Assembly: GCA_015068035.1 (NCBI GenBank)
Contig: SVLI01000005.1
Coordinates: 62,001 to 126,000 of the forward strand
Direction: 5' to 3'
Length of the DNA: 64,000 nt
Source of the DNA: Oscillospiraceae bacterium
GTDB taxonomy: Bacteria > Bacillota > Clostridia > Oscillospirales > Oscillospiraceae
The translations under genes and the position numbers were made by a program. The notes below the pieces were generated by a model. The model did no database searches and was not told the DNA's origin. It saw nothing but the letters and a program-made list of their open reading frames with translations. Shown piece after piece: positions 32,536 through 40,250 of the stretch (position 1 is the first letter of the stretch; each line of letters starts with the position of its first letter).

Positions 32536-34026
32536 GTGGATACGAAAAAGACCGTCGTGCTGGTCGCGTTCTATAACAAAAAGGCGCTGGGCGTGCGATA
32601 TCTGGAAAGCGCGCTCGCGCAGCGCGGTTATGCCGTGCGCAGCGTGTTTTATAAAAACTTCAACAACGTCCGCCCGCTGCCCACAACCGAGCGGGAGCTG
32701 GAACTGCTGCGCGGCGTCATCCGACAGGCGCAGCCGCTGTTCGTCGGCCTGTCGGTGATGAGCTCCATGTATTTGGACACGGTGTGGCAGGTGCTCGACG
32801 CGGCAAAAAGCTGCGGCGTGCCGGTGGTCTGCGGCGGCGCCTTCGCCTCCATGTATCCCGAAATGCTGCTCGAGCGCGGTGCGGACTTCGTCATCCGCAC
32901 GGACGGCGAAACCGCTATCTGCCGCCTGGCCGAGGCGCTGGAAAAGGGCACGCCCTTTCAGGACATTCCCTGCCTCTGCTATCGGGAAAACGGCGAAACG
33001 AAGATCAATCCGATCGGCGATCTGGAAAAGGATCTGGACGCTTACGGCCTGCCGGTGATCAACAGCCGCGGCGCCTGCTTCATCGACCGCGATACGCTTG
33101 TGGAGGGTGACCCGCAGCTGGACACCCGCAGTTATGAGGTGGTGGCCTCCCGCGGCTGCCCCTTTTCCTGCACCTATTGCTGCTGCCCGAATCTTCGCCG
33201 CCTGCTGCCGAAGGGCATCCCCGGTGTGCGCACGCGCTCGGTGAAGAATGTGATCGGCGAGCTGATCGAGGCGAAGAAGCATTGCAAAAAAATCGCCTTT
33301 ATGCATTTTTACGACGAGGTGTTCCCCAACCTCCCGGGCTGGGTGGACGAGTTCGTTGCCGAATATAAAAAGCATATCCATATGCCCTTCACGATCTGGT
33401 CGCATCCGAAGATGGCGGATCTGGATGTGCTGAAAAAGCTGAAATCCGTGGGTCTGGCCGAGGTCATTATGGGCATTCAAACCGGCAGCGAGCGCATCCG
33501 GCGTGAGGTGTTCCACCGTTACGAAACGCAGGAGGACATCATCGGCGCGGTCAGCGCGATTCAGAAGGCCGGCGTGTTCTGGTGCACCTTTGACCTGATG
33601 CTCCAGCATCCCTTCGAGTCCATTGACGAGCTGAAGGAATCCTATGAGCTGGTCAAGCGGCTGCCGGGGCGTTACGAGCTGCAGCTGCACGGGCTGAACT
33701 TCCTGCCCGGCACGGATATTGTGGATATGGCGATCGAGCAGGGCTATTTCACGCCGGAAGAGATGGATGAGATCATGTTCGCGCCGATGGAAACGCAGTT
33801 TAACCAGTATTGGAAGCGGGAAGCGGGGAAGGAGAGTCAGCTTTGGTATCAGATGATCCATTGCTGGCAGTTCCGGCAGTTCCGCGCGAAGCTCTCTGCC
33901 TTTGAGGAAGACCCCCTGCGCCATGAGGCGGAGATTGACGCCATGTATGCCCGCGCGCAGAAGCTCATGAAGCTGCGTTATCTCTACAAAAAGGGCGTCA
34001 TCGTCCTCAAACGGCTGTTCTCCTGA
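32536..34026 (+). CDS. B12-binding radical SAM enzyme
   Basis: 496 residues. An N-terminal Rossmann-like cobalamin-binding region (about 5-140; VGLSVMSSMYLD, VCGGAFASMYPEMLLERG) is followed by a radical SAM core with CPFSCTYC (C208, C212, C215) binding the 4Fe-4S cluster. The B12 His motif DxHxxG is not seen, so cobalamin may bind base-off without a His ligand or not at all. GTG 32536 with AAGGAGG 8 bases upstream is a clear start. Such enzymes methylate unactivated carbons or make ring rearrangements. Substrate unknown. Confidence 0.87.
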   Translation: MDTKKTVVLVAFYNKKALGVRYLESALAQRGYAVRSVFYKNFNNVRPLPTTERELELLRGVIRQAQPLFVGLSVMSSMYLDTVWQVLDAAKSCGVPVVCGGAFASMYPEMLLERGADFVIRTDGETAICRLAEALEKGTPFQDIPCLCYRENGETKINPIGDLEKDLDAYGLPVINSRGACFIDRDTLVEGDPQLDTRSYEVVASRGCPFSCTYCCCPNLRRLLPKGIPGVRTRSVKNVIGELIEAKKHCKKIAFMHFYDEVFPNLPGWVDEFVAEYKKHIHMPFTIWSHPKMADLDVLKKLKSVGLAEVIMGIQTGSERIRREVFHRYETQEDIIGAVSAIQKAGVFWCTFDLMLQHPFESIDELKESYELVKRLPGRYELQLHGLNFLPGTDIVDMAIEQGYFTPEEMDEIMFAPMETQFNQYWKREAGKESQLWYQMIHCWQFRQFRAKLSAFEEDPLRHEAEIDAMYARAQKLMKLRYLYKKGVIVLKRLFS

Positions 34027-34108
34027 TTGCAGCCGCGCGATGCAAGGGGAAACGGATTCTCGTTTTGCCGGCACGGCATGGATTGCGCAAAGCGCGCCTT
34101 GCTGCAAG

Positions 34109-34137
34109 TTGACAATACGCGACGGATTTGATATGAT
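34109..34137 (+). promoter_or_regulatory. Promoter of the FAD oxidoreductase gene
   Basis: Perfect TTGACA (34109-34114), 17-nt spacer, TATGAT (34132-34137), 60 bases before the ATG. Confidence 0.8.
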
Positions 34138-34197
34138 TTACAGGATTTTTAACCCGAAATATAAAGCCTTTTACTATCATGCAGGGAGGAAGAAAAT

Positions 34198-35676
34198 ATG
34201 GCAACTTACCTTGAGCCCGCAAATGAAATTAACGTGTATGCGGAATGTGACGTTCTGGTTGTCGGCGCCGGCTGCGCCGGACACAGTGCGGCAGTCGCGG
34301 CGGCGCGTGCCGGCGCCAAGCGCGTCATCCTGATGGAGCGCTACGGGTATTCCGGCGGCGACGTGACCGGTGACTATGTTCTGATGGTGCCGAAGCTCTC
34401 TTACAAGACGCTGCCCTTCGTGCGCGGCATTCAGGAGGAGTGGTTCGAGCGCATGGAGAAGAACGCGCCCGGCTCCACCTGGGGCCCGCGTATGCAGGAC
34501 ATCGGCAAGCAGGACAAGGCGCTCATTCTCCGCTGGCAGCATAAGATGGACACTGTCAGCCCCAGCGACCCGAAGATGCTCGTGCGCAGCGTCTATTACG
34601 ATGGACCGCAGCTTGAGATCGAGATGGACATGATGCTGCTGGAGCTGGCCGATCAGATTCAGGTGCTCTATCACAGCTGGGGCACCCGTCCGATCATCGA
34701 GGACAATCAGATCAAGGGCGTGATCTTTGAGAGCAAAGAGGGCCGTCAGGCCGTCTTCGCCAAGGTCGTTATTGACGCCACCGGTGACGGTGACCTTTAC
34801 CGTCAGGCCGGCGTGCCCTACGAGCACCTCTCCGATCTGAACACCCGTTCCCACACCACCACCCTCGCATGGCGCGTCGGCGGCGTGGACAACGATTACC
34901 TCATCGAGTGGCGCTACAACCACCCGCAGGAGTGGAGAGCCGCCTGCGCCGAAGTCGCCAAGATGACCGGCTACCGCAGCTCCCTGCCCGCATGGGATGA
35001 GCCGAACGGCAACTGCCTCGTCTTCAACAGCCACTATAACATGGACTGCACCAGCATCCATGACCTGACCAAGACGGAGATGGACACCCGCAAGCACATC
35101 CGCGATATCATCGACTACTGCAAGCAGGCCATCCCCGGCGCGTACAAGGACATGTACCTGATGAGCATCGCGCCGCAGACCGGCGTGCGCTGCGGCAACC
35201 GCCTGCTCGGCGAGTACGTCATGACGCCGCGTGACTTTGCCTTTGCCACCGAGCATGACGACGTCATCGCGTGGCACTCCACCATCTGCCGCATCAACGA
35301 CTGCGCGCCCGTGGAGATTCCCTATCGCTCCATCGTGCCCAAGGGCATCGACAATCTGCTCTGCCCGGGCCGTCACTTCTCCGCTGACTCCGTGGCCATC
35401 GACTGGCTCAACCTCATCCCGCAGTGCATCGGCACCGGCCAGGCCGCCGGCGTCGCCGCGGCCATCGCCGTGGAGAAGGGCACCGGCACGCACGATGTGG
35501 ATATCCGTGCCGTGCAGGATGTTCTGGTCGATCAGAACGTCCCGCTGCCGCGTAATGCCAAGGTCGACAAGTGCTACATGGAGCTCGTCAAGGAGAACGA
35601 ATATGGCCTCAACAACGACCTCGCCCGCCGCGTCCGCGAGAATCCGGACGATCTGAGCGCTTACCGCCAGTATTAA
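34198..35676 (+). CDS. FAD-dependent oxidoreductase (FAD_oxidored family)
   Basis: 492 residues. The dinucleotide-binding GAGCAG is at 23-28 (DVLVVGAGCAGHSAA), a second nucleotide contact VVIDATGDGDLYR near 197-209, and a C-terminal FAD contact (PGRHFSADSVA, GTGQAAGVAAA). Family members oxidise or reduce hydroxy groups or double bonds; the substrate is unknown. Codon choice is uniform and GC-rich, suggesting high expression. Single-gene unit with its own consensus promoter and a terminator at 35732-35773, opening the catabolic-looking 34-49 kb region. Confidence 0.85.
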   Translation: MATYLEPANEINVYAECDVLVVGAGCAGHSAAVAAARAGAKRVILMERYGYSGGDVTGDYVLMVPKLSYKTLPFVRGIQEEWFERMEKNAPGSTWGPRMQDIGKQDKALILRWQHKMDTVSPSDPKMLVRSVYYDGPQLEIEMDMMLLELADQIQVLYHSWGTRPIIEDNQIKGVIFESKEGRQAVFAKVVIDATGDGDLYRQAGVPYEHLSDLNTRSHTTTLAWRVGGVDNDYLIEWRYNHPQEWRAACAEVAKMTGYRSSLPAWDEPNGNCLVFNSHYNMDCTSIHDLTKTEMDTRKHIRDIIDYCKQAIPGAYKDMYLMSIAPQTGVRCGNRLLGEYVMTPRDFAFATEHDDVIAWHSTICRINDCAPVEIPYRSIVPKGIDNLLCPGRHFSADSVAIDWLNLIPQCIGTGQAAGVAAAIAVEKGTGTHDVDIRAVQDVLVDQNVPLPRNAKVDKCYMELVKENEYGLNNDLARRVRENPDDLSAYRQY

Positions 35677-35731
35677 ACCCCTCGCGGCTTTCAAGCCTTG
35701 CAGACCCTGTGCCTGCAGGTAAAAAAGAAAA

Positions 35732-35773
35732 GAAAGAGCATTCTCCGGGGAATCGGAGAATGCTCTTTTTGCA
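35732..35773. terminator. Bidirectional terminator
   Basis: AAAGAGCATTCTCC (35732-35745) pairs with GGAGAATGCTCTTT (35755-35768), T run after. Separates the convergent oxidoreductase and DegV genes. Confidence 0.9.
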
Positions 35774-35798
35774 TTTTGTTCGGTTTTTCGCGGGTAAT

Positions 35799-36689
35799 TT
35801 ATTTTCCCTTGCGCGTCTCGCCCCAGAAGAACAGCGCGACGGTGCCGGGGCCGGTGTGGCTGCCGATCGTGGTGCCGATGTCGTAAATCTCAACCTGTCC
35901 GCAGAGCTTCGGGAAGCGCGCGGTGACCATCTCTGCCACGGTCTGCGCGTCCTCGAGGCAGGCCGAGTGCGAGATGTAGCACTTTCCGCTGTAATCCGCG
36001 CCATCCTGCGCGTATTGCTCCATGCGCTGCACCAGCGCTTCGATCACGCGCTTCTTTCCACGGATGCGCGCGCGGGGAATCAGATGTCCGGGCTCATCCA
36101 TGTTCAGCAGCGGGCAGATGCCCACGATGCCGCCGAAGAAGCCCGCCGCGCGGGAGATGCGCCCGCCGCGGACATAGCTGCTCAGGTCTGTGGAGAAGAA
36201 CCAGTGGTGCACGTTCAGGCGGTTGGCCTCCGCCCAGTCGGCAAGCGCATCCAGCGGCATGCCGGCGGCATATTTTTCGGCCACGCTGTCCATCAGCAGC
36301 CCGTAGCCGGAGGAGGCGCCCAGCGAGTCCACAACCCGCACCTTCCGTCCCGGAAAACGCTCCATCGCGATGAGCGAAGCGGCGGTCGCGGCGCTGAAGC
36401 TTCCGGAAAGGCCGCTGGAGAGGGAGATGTGCAGAATGTCCTTCCCCTCGCGGAGGAAGCCCTCAAAATAATCCAGATATTCGGAGACGTTGATCTGGCT
36501 GGTCTTGGTCTCCGCGCCGTCGGCCATCGCCTGATAGAACTCCGCAAACGGCATGCTCTCGCCGAGATCGTCGCGGTAATGCTTGCCGTTGAGATAGTAG
36601 TGGAAGCAGATGTAGCGGATGTTCCGGCGTTCAAAATCCTCTTTGCGCACGTCGGCAGTGGAGCAGCAGCTCAAAATATAATCGGACAT
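35799..36689 (-). CDS. DegV-family fatty-acid-binding protein
   Basis: 296 residues, the normal DegV length. Two-domain EDD fold; KTSQINVSEY (about 62-71), LSSGLSGSF (90-98) and RGGRISRAAGFFGGI (about 173-187) are the conserved lipid-contacting segments. Members bind fatty acids and, as FakB, present them to FakA kinase; no fakA is adjacent. ATG 36689 has AGGAGG upstream. Apparently monocistronic. Confidence 0.9.
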   Translation of the reverse strand: MSDYILSCCSTADVRKEDFERRNIRYICFHYYLNGKHYRDDLGESMPFAEFYQAMADGAETKTSQINVSEYLDYFEGFLREGKDILHISLSSGLSGSFSAATAASLIAMERFPGRKVRVVDSLGASSGYGLLMDSVAEKYAAGMPLDALADWAEANRLNVHHWFFSTDLSSYVRGGRISRAAGFFGGIVGICPLLNMDEPGHLIPRARIRGKKRVIEALVQRMEQYAQDGADYSGKCYISHSACLEDAQTVAEMVTARFPKLCGQVEIYDIGTTIGSHTGPGTVALFFWGETRKGK

Positions 36690-36788
36690 GGGTTGTGACC
36701 TCCTTGTTTTGCTGGGAAGAGTCTATCCCAACTGTGCGGAAAAACACAAGCTACTCCGAAGCGCTGCGCTTCTACGATGCGGGAAAAA

Positions 36789-36817
36789 AGCAATAGAGCC
36801 CGCAAAAGCGGGCTCTA
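36789..36817 (-). terminator. Terminator of the XRE regulator gene
   Basis: TAGAGCCCGC (36794-36803) pairs with GCGGGCTCTA (36808-36817) around AAAA; the minus strand continues TTGCTTTTTT. Confidence 0.85.
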
Positions 36818-36832
36818 CGATTCGTAGAATCC

Positions 36833-37432
36833 TTATTTTTCAGGCTTTTTTCGCTGTTTCAGGCGGGAGCAGCAAAACACGATCAGCTCTGCCGGCACGA
36901 TCAGCAGCAGACACTGCCACCAGTTGTGATGACCAAATGCGTAGCCGGAGAGAAAGATGCCCACGAACACACACAGCGTCAGCGCCGCGATGATGTAGTA
37001 ATTTGCCCGCCCGCGCCTCCAGATCGAGTGCAGCACGAGCAGCGTGATCAGCGCAACGCCCAGCGCGTAGACGAGGAGGATCCAAAGTACCTCGCCCTGA
37101 ATCCAGAGGATGACAAAGGCCAGCATCGCAAGGAACAGAATGCCCGCCATCGCAATGCCGATGATGGCACTCTTGCTCAGCCCCTGGGGCGTTTTGTCGT
37201 TCGGTCTGCGCTCCCAGCGGTCGTGTGAGGTGAGCAGGAAGTCCACCGACACGCCGAAAATTTCGCTCATGGCCTTGAGGATGTAAGCGTCCGGAACCGC
37301 CTCGCCGCGCTCCCATTTGGAAACGGACTTGTCCGAATAATTCAGTTTCTGCGCAAGCTCCGCCTGCGTGAGCTTTGCCGCGGTGCGCAGCCGGATGATG
37401 TTGCCGGCGCACACAAGTTTCAGATCGTCCAT
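36833..37432 (-). CDS. XRE-family regulator with C-terminal membrane segments
   Basis: 199 residues. An N-terminal helix-turn-helix (about 10-65; TQAELAQKLNYSDKSVSKWERGE) is followed by four hydrophobic segments (about 87-110, 114-135, 142-165, 170-188). This membrane-anchored XRE layout is common in clostridia, usually of unknown signal. ATG 37432 follows GGAGG; the frame is open upstream through a 24-bp tandem repeat that would add an 8-residue repeat if translated. It is divergent from nothing obvious and its targets are unknown. Confidence 0.85.
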   Translation of the reverse strand: MDDLKLVCAGNIIRLRTAAKLTQAELAQKLNYSDKSVSKWERGEAVPDAYILKAMSEIFGVSVDFLLTSHDRWERRPNDKTPQGLSKSAIIGIAMAGILFLAMLAFVILWIQGEVLWILLVYALGVALITLLVLHSIWRRGRANYYIIAALTLCVFVGIFLSGYAFGHHNWWQCLLLIVPAELIVFCCSRLKQRKKPEK

Positions 37433-37470
37433 CGCTTCGCCTCCGATTCTGCTGCGTGACGTCCTGCCCG

Positions 37471-37600
37471 ATGCTTTGTGCAGCGTCTGGCAGGATGCTT
37501 CGCACAGCGCAGTTTCCAATGCTTTACGCGGCGCCACAAAAGATGCCCCGCGCGGCGCTCTGCACAGCACCTTAGCCGATGCTTCGCGCAGCGTCCGACG
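37471..37600. repeat. 24-bp tandem repeats in the leader of the XRE regulator
   Basis: Units starting with ATGC at 37471, 37495, 37519 and 37543 are spaced exactly 24 bp, with a further copy at 37579 after a 36-bp step. Copies are degenerate (core ATGCTTNGCGCAGCG). The period is divisible by three and the minus-strand frame stays open through it. Confidence 0.75.
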
Positions 37601-37697
37601 CCCGAATCTATTTTAACAGATATTGCCCCCACCGTGCAAGCAGCAGGTTGACCGAAAATCTCCCGCTGCGGATTGTGACTTTCTGTTGTTCGGCTGT

Positions 37698-37760
37698 AAA
37701 AAATGCCGCTTCGCGGCGGCTGCCCTCCTTGCGGAAAGGGGACAGACACGCGAAGCGGCA
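37698..37760 (-). terminator. Terminator of the esterase-cupin operon
   Basis: TGCCGCTTCGCG (37704-37715) and its exact complement (37749-37760) enclose a 33-nt loop; the minus strand then reads TTTTTTACAG. It lies 17 bases past the cupin stop. Confidence 0.6.
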
Positions 37761-37777
37761 AAGTTTATGCCGATGGC

Positions 37778-38773
37778 TTATTTCATGCCGATGCTTTCGA
37801 TCTGGATGTCGAAGCGCTTCTTGAGCGCGTCGAGGGTCTCGGGCGTCAGACGCGCGGGATCATAGTGCTGGATGGAGGCGTAGCTCTGCAGGAACAGGGA
37901 CCAGTAGCTCTGGCCGCCGAGCTCGAACATCTGGGTCTTCTCCAGAACCTCAATGCTGCGCGGGGCGTAGCGCGGGGCAACGACAACGCACTCGTCGTCC
38001 GCGATGAATTCCTGACCCATGATGTTGAACTTCACCTTACCGCTGCGGATGTAGAAGAGCTCCTTGATGGTGGGATACTGCACCCACTTGGCCGTGAAGC
38101 CGGGCTCCATAACGGCGCAGTCAAGCTCCTTGGTGCCGCCGTTTTCCCAGCGCTCGACCACGACGCGCATGCTCACGCCGGGGAACTCGTAGGCAGCGTG
38201 CGGACGGTCAACGTGCTTGACAGCGCTGCACTGCTCCTTCTCGGCCTCTTTCCACAGGAAGGGTTCCATGCCGTTGGAGTCCATGCGGCCGTAGGGGGCA
38301 AGGGCGGTCAGGGTGGCGTCGTCGTTGAGCTCGGGCATGTACTTCTTCACGCGGGTGACATCGGTGAACTCGTCATGCTTGAACAGGTCGTGATAGGTGC
38401 CGCGCCACTTCACTTCGTCGAGGAAGAGCATGCCCTGGGACTGGCCGGGCTGGAAGTGCAGAATGTCGCCCTTTTCGCACTTGACGCGCATGCCGTTGAT
38501 GTACAGATACAGGCTGCCGCTGTCCACAAAGAAGGTCTCATAGCCCTTGTAGTGGAAGTGGGGCATCTGGGTCTTGGAGGTGTCGATGTCATCGGGGTTC
38601 TTGTGCATCATGGTGTCCAGGAACCAGTAGAGACCGTGCTCACCCTCGGGCGAGGTGACGGTGCCGACCGTGGAGGAGACAGCGCCGTTGGAGGGGAAGT
38701 AGCTGTAGGACATGGGGCCGGTGTAGGCAGTTTCCGGGTGCTTGAGGTCAAACAGGAATTCGTTCTTTTCCAT
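37778..38773 (-). CDS. Two-domain cupin protein
   Basis: 331 residues with two cupin barrels. The first (about 90-150) has HFHYKGYE, matching the HxHx4E metal motif, and a second motif (GDILHFQPGQSQGM) in which the usual last His is Gln. The second barrel (about 235-285) has no His ligands. A metal-dependent isomerase, dioxygenase or lyase acting on a sugar or aromatic is plausible, but none can be assigned. ATG 38773 follows AAAGGATG. It is co-transcribed behind the esterase (50-base gap). Confidence 0.75.
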   Translation of the reverse strand: MEKNEFLFDLKHPETAYTGPMSYSYFPSNGAVSSTVGTVTSPEGEHGLYWFLDTMMHKNPDDIDTSKTQMPHFHYKGYETFFVDSGSLYLYINGMRVKCEKGDILHFQPGQSQGMLFLDEVKWRGTYHDLFKHDEFTDVTRVKKYMPELNDDATLTALAPYGRMDSNGMEPFLWKEAEKEQCSAVKHVDRPHAAYEFPGVSMRVVVERWENGGTKELDCAVMEPGFTAKWVQYPTIKELFYIRSGKVKFNIMGQEFIADDECVVVAPRYAPRSIEVLEKTQMFELGGQSYWSLFLQSYASIQHYDPARLTPETLDALKKRFDIQIESIGMK

Positions 38774-38823
38774 TGTGTTGCATCCTTTCTTTTATGTGAA
38801 TATTTTGAATTATGCGCTTGTTT

Positions 38824-39621
38824 TTACAGCTCCAGCGCCCAGCGGATGCTGGGTTCCAGATATTCGTTCCAGAACTTCCAGTCGTGGATGCCGGGGGATT
38901 CGTAATAGACCACGGGGACATCCTCGCTCACGAAGAAATCACGCAGCACGCGGTTGAGATCGCGGAGCATGTCGTCGGTGCCGACGGCCATGAAAATGTC
39001 GGGGATTTTTCCGCCGGCGGCCTTCAGGTCGAGCAGCTGCTTTTCCGGATTGGCCTCTCGCTCCATCAGCGTCTCCGGCGCGCCGAAGGTCTGGAAGTAG
39101 TAGTCATAGTCCGCAACGGCGTTGCCGGTGCCGGGCTTCATGCCGGCAACCTCGCGGTAGATCAGCGCGGAGGACAGGGCGATGATCTTGCCGAAGGACT
39201 CGGGATGCGCAAGGCCGAGGTGGATGGCGCCGTAACCGCCCATGGAAAGACCGCCGATGAAGGTGTCCTCCGGCGTGAGGGCGATGTTAAAGTTCTTGCG
39301 CACATAGTCCACAAGCTCCACGCCGACAAAGGTGTCGTAAGCGTTGTAGCTGCCCTTCTGGTTGAGGTAAAAGCTGTTCTCCCCGCTCGGGCAGACGATG
39401 GCGAGGTTGTAGTCCGTTGCAAGCTGGTTGGCGCAGGTGTTCAGCGGCCAGTCCAGATGGCAGCCGTAGAAGCCGTGCAGCAGAAACAGCGTCTTGCAGG
39501 GGCGCTCGTAAAAGGGGTTCTGCGCAAAAGCCATGGCCGGGCCGTCGCCGGGCAGCAGGATGGTCACATCCGTGCCGCGACCCAGCGCCTGCGAGAAGTA
39601 GTTGAGTTCGATTCTTGCCAT
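38824..39621 (-). CDS. Alpha/beta-hydrolase esterase (tributyrin esterase/EstA-like)
   Basis: 265 residues, cytoplasmic by lack of a signal peptide. Oxyanion segment LLHGFYGCHLDW, nucleophile elbow GLSMGGYGA, and a C-terminal GIHDWKFW that supplies the His. Relatives remove acetyl or feruloyl-type acyl groups from sugars and small esters. ATG 39621 has GAGG upstream. First gene of the esterase-cupin operon, from the promoter at 39688-39716. Confidence 0.88.
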   Translation of the reverse strand: MARIELNYFSQALGRGTDVTILLPGDGPAMAFAQNPFYERPCKTLFLLHGFYGCHLDWPLNTCANQLATDYNLAIVCPSGENSFYLNQKGSYNAYDTFVGVELVDYVRKNFNIALTPEDTFIGGLSMGGYGAIHLGLAHPESFGKIIALSSALIYREVAGMKPGTGNAVADYDYYFQTFGAPETLMEREANPEKQLLDLKAAGGKIPDIFMAVGTDDMLRDLNRVLRDFFVSEDVPVVYYESPGIHDWKFWNEYLEPSIRWALEL

Positions 39622-39687
39622 TGGGAAAGCCTCCTCATACGTAGGTTCAAATGCCGATTTCGGCAGCGCAGGGAAATGTTTTCTAAG

Positions 39688-39716
39688 ATTATACCACCCC
39701 GTTTGCAGAAACACAA
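39688..39716 (-). promoter_or_regulatory. Promoter of the esterase-cupin operon
   Basis: Minus-strand TTGTGT (39711-39716), 17-nt spacer, perfect TATAAT (39688-39693). Confidence 0.75.
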
Positions 39717-39719
39717 GCC

Positions 39720-40065
39720 GAACCTGCGCAAATGCTGCAAAAAGTCACGCGCAGTCGGGAGAAAACCGTGTGCAGACGGGCGATAGCGGCCGCGCAGCCA
39801 TGCACAGACAGGCAGAAAAAGCAGCGCAATCGGGGAGAGCCCTGCGCAGATGCGCACAGCATCGTATGCAAGCCGGGAAGTCTGCGCGCAGCCGCGCACA
39901 GGAGCGGGAAAAAACCGTGCCAACCCTGCCCCGCACCGACCCTACCGCTGCGCCGACCCTCCCCCGCACCGACCCTGCCGCTGCGCCACCACATTCCCGG
40001 CGCGCCGCCACGCCCCGCGCGCCGACCCTCCCCCCCCTCTGTGCCGCCGGGGGAAGTTTCTTTTG
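39720..40065. repeat. Repeat-rich gene-free spacer
   Basis: No gene recognised in 39622-40250. Degenerate GCGCAGNCGGGAGA-like units occupy 39720-39910. A 33-bp tandem repeat (starts 39931 and 39964; core CCGCACCGACCCTNCCGCTGCGCC) follows. The plus strand of 39910-40050 is very C-rich. Confidence 0.6.
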
Positions 40066-40094
40066 TTGACACGCGCTGTGCAAATTGTTAAAAT
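40066..40094 (+). promoter_or_regulatory. Promoter of the glycosidase-like gene pair
   Basis: Perfect TTGACA (40066-40071), 17-nt spacer, TAAAAT (40089-40094); leader of about 150 nt. Confidence 0.75.
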
Positions 40095-40250
40095 TAAGCA
40101 GACTAAACGACGGTTCTTTGTGTTGGAAAGCACCGCAGCGAAGATGGAATTTTGTATATTCCCGCCCTGCCCGGGCGCAGCGCCGGTTTTTGCGGCGCGG
40201 CTGCGGGCAGAGCGGACAGCAGCAGATATATCGGAAAGGTAGGAAAATCT

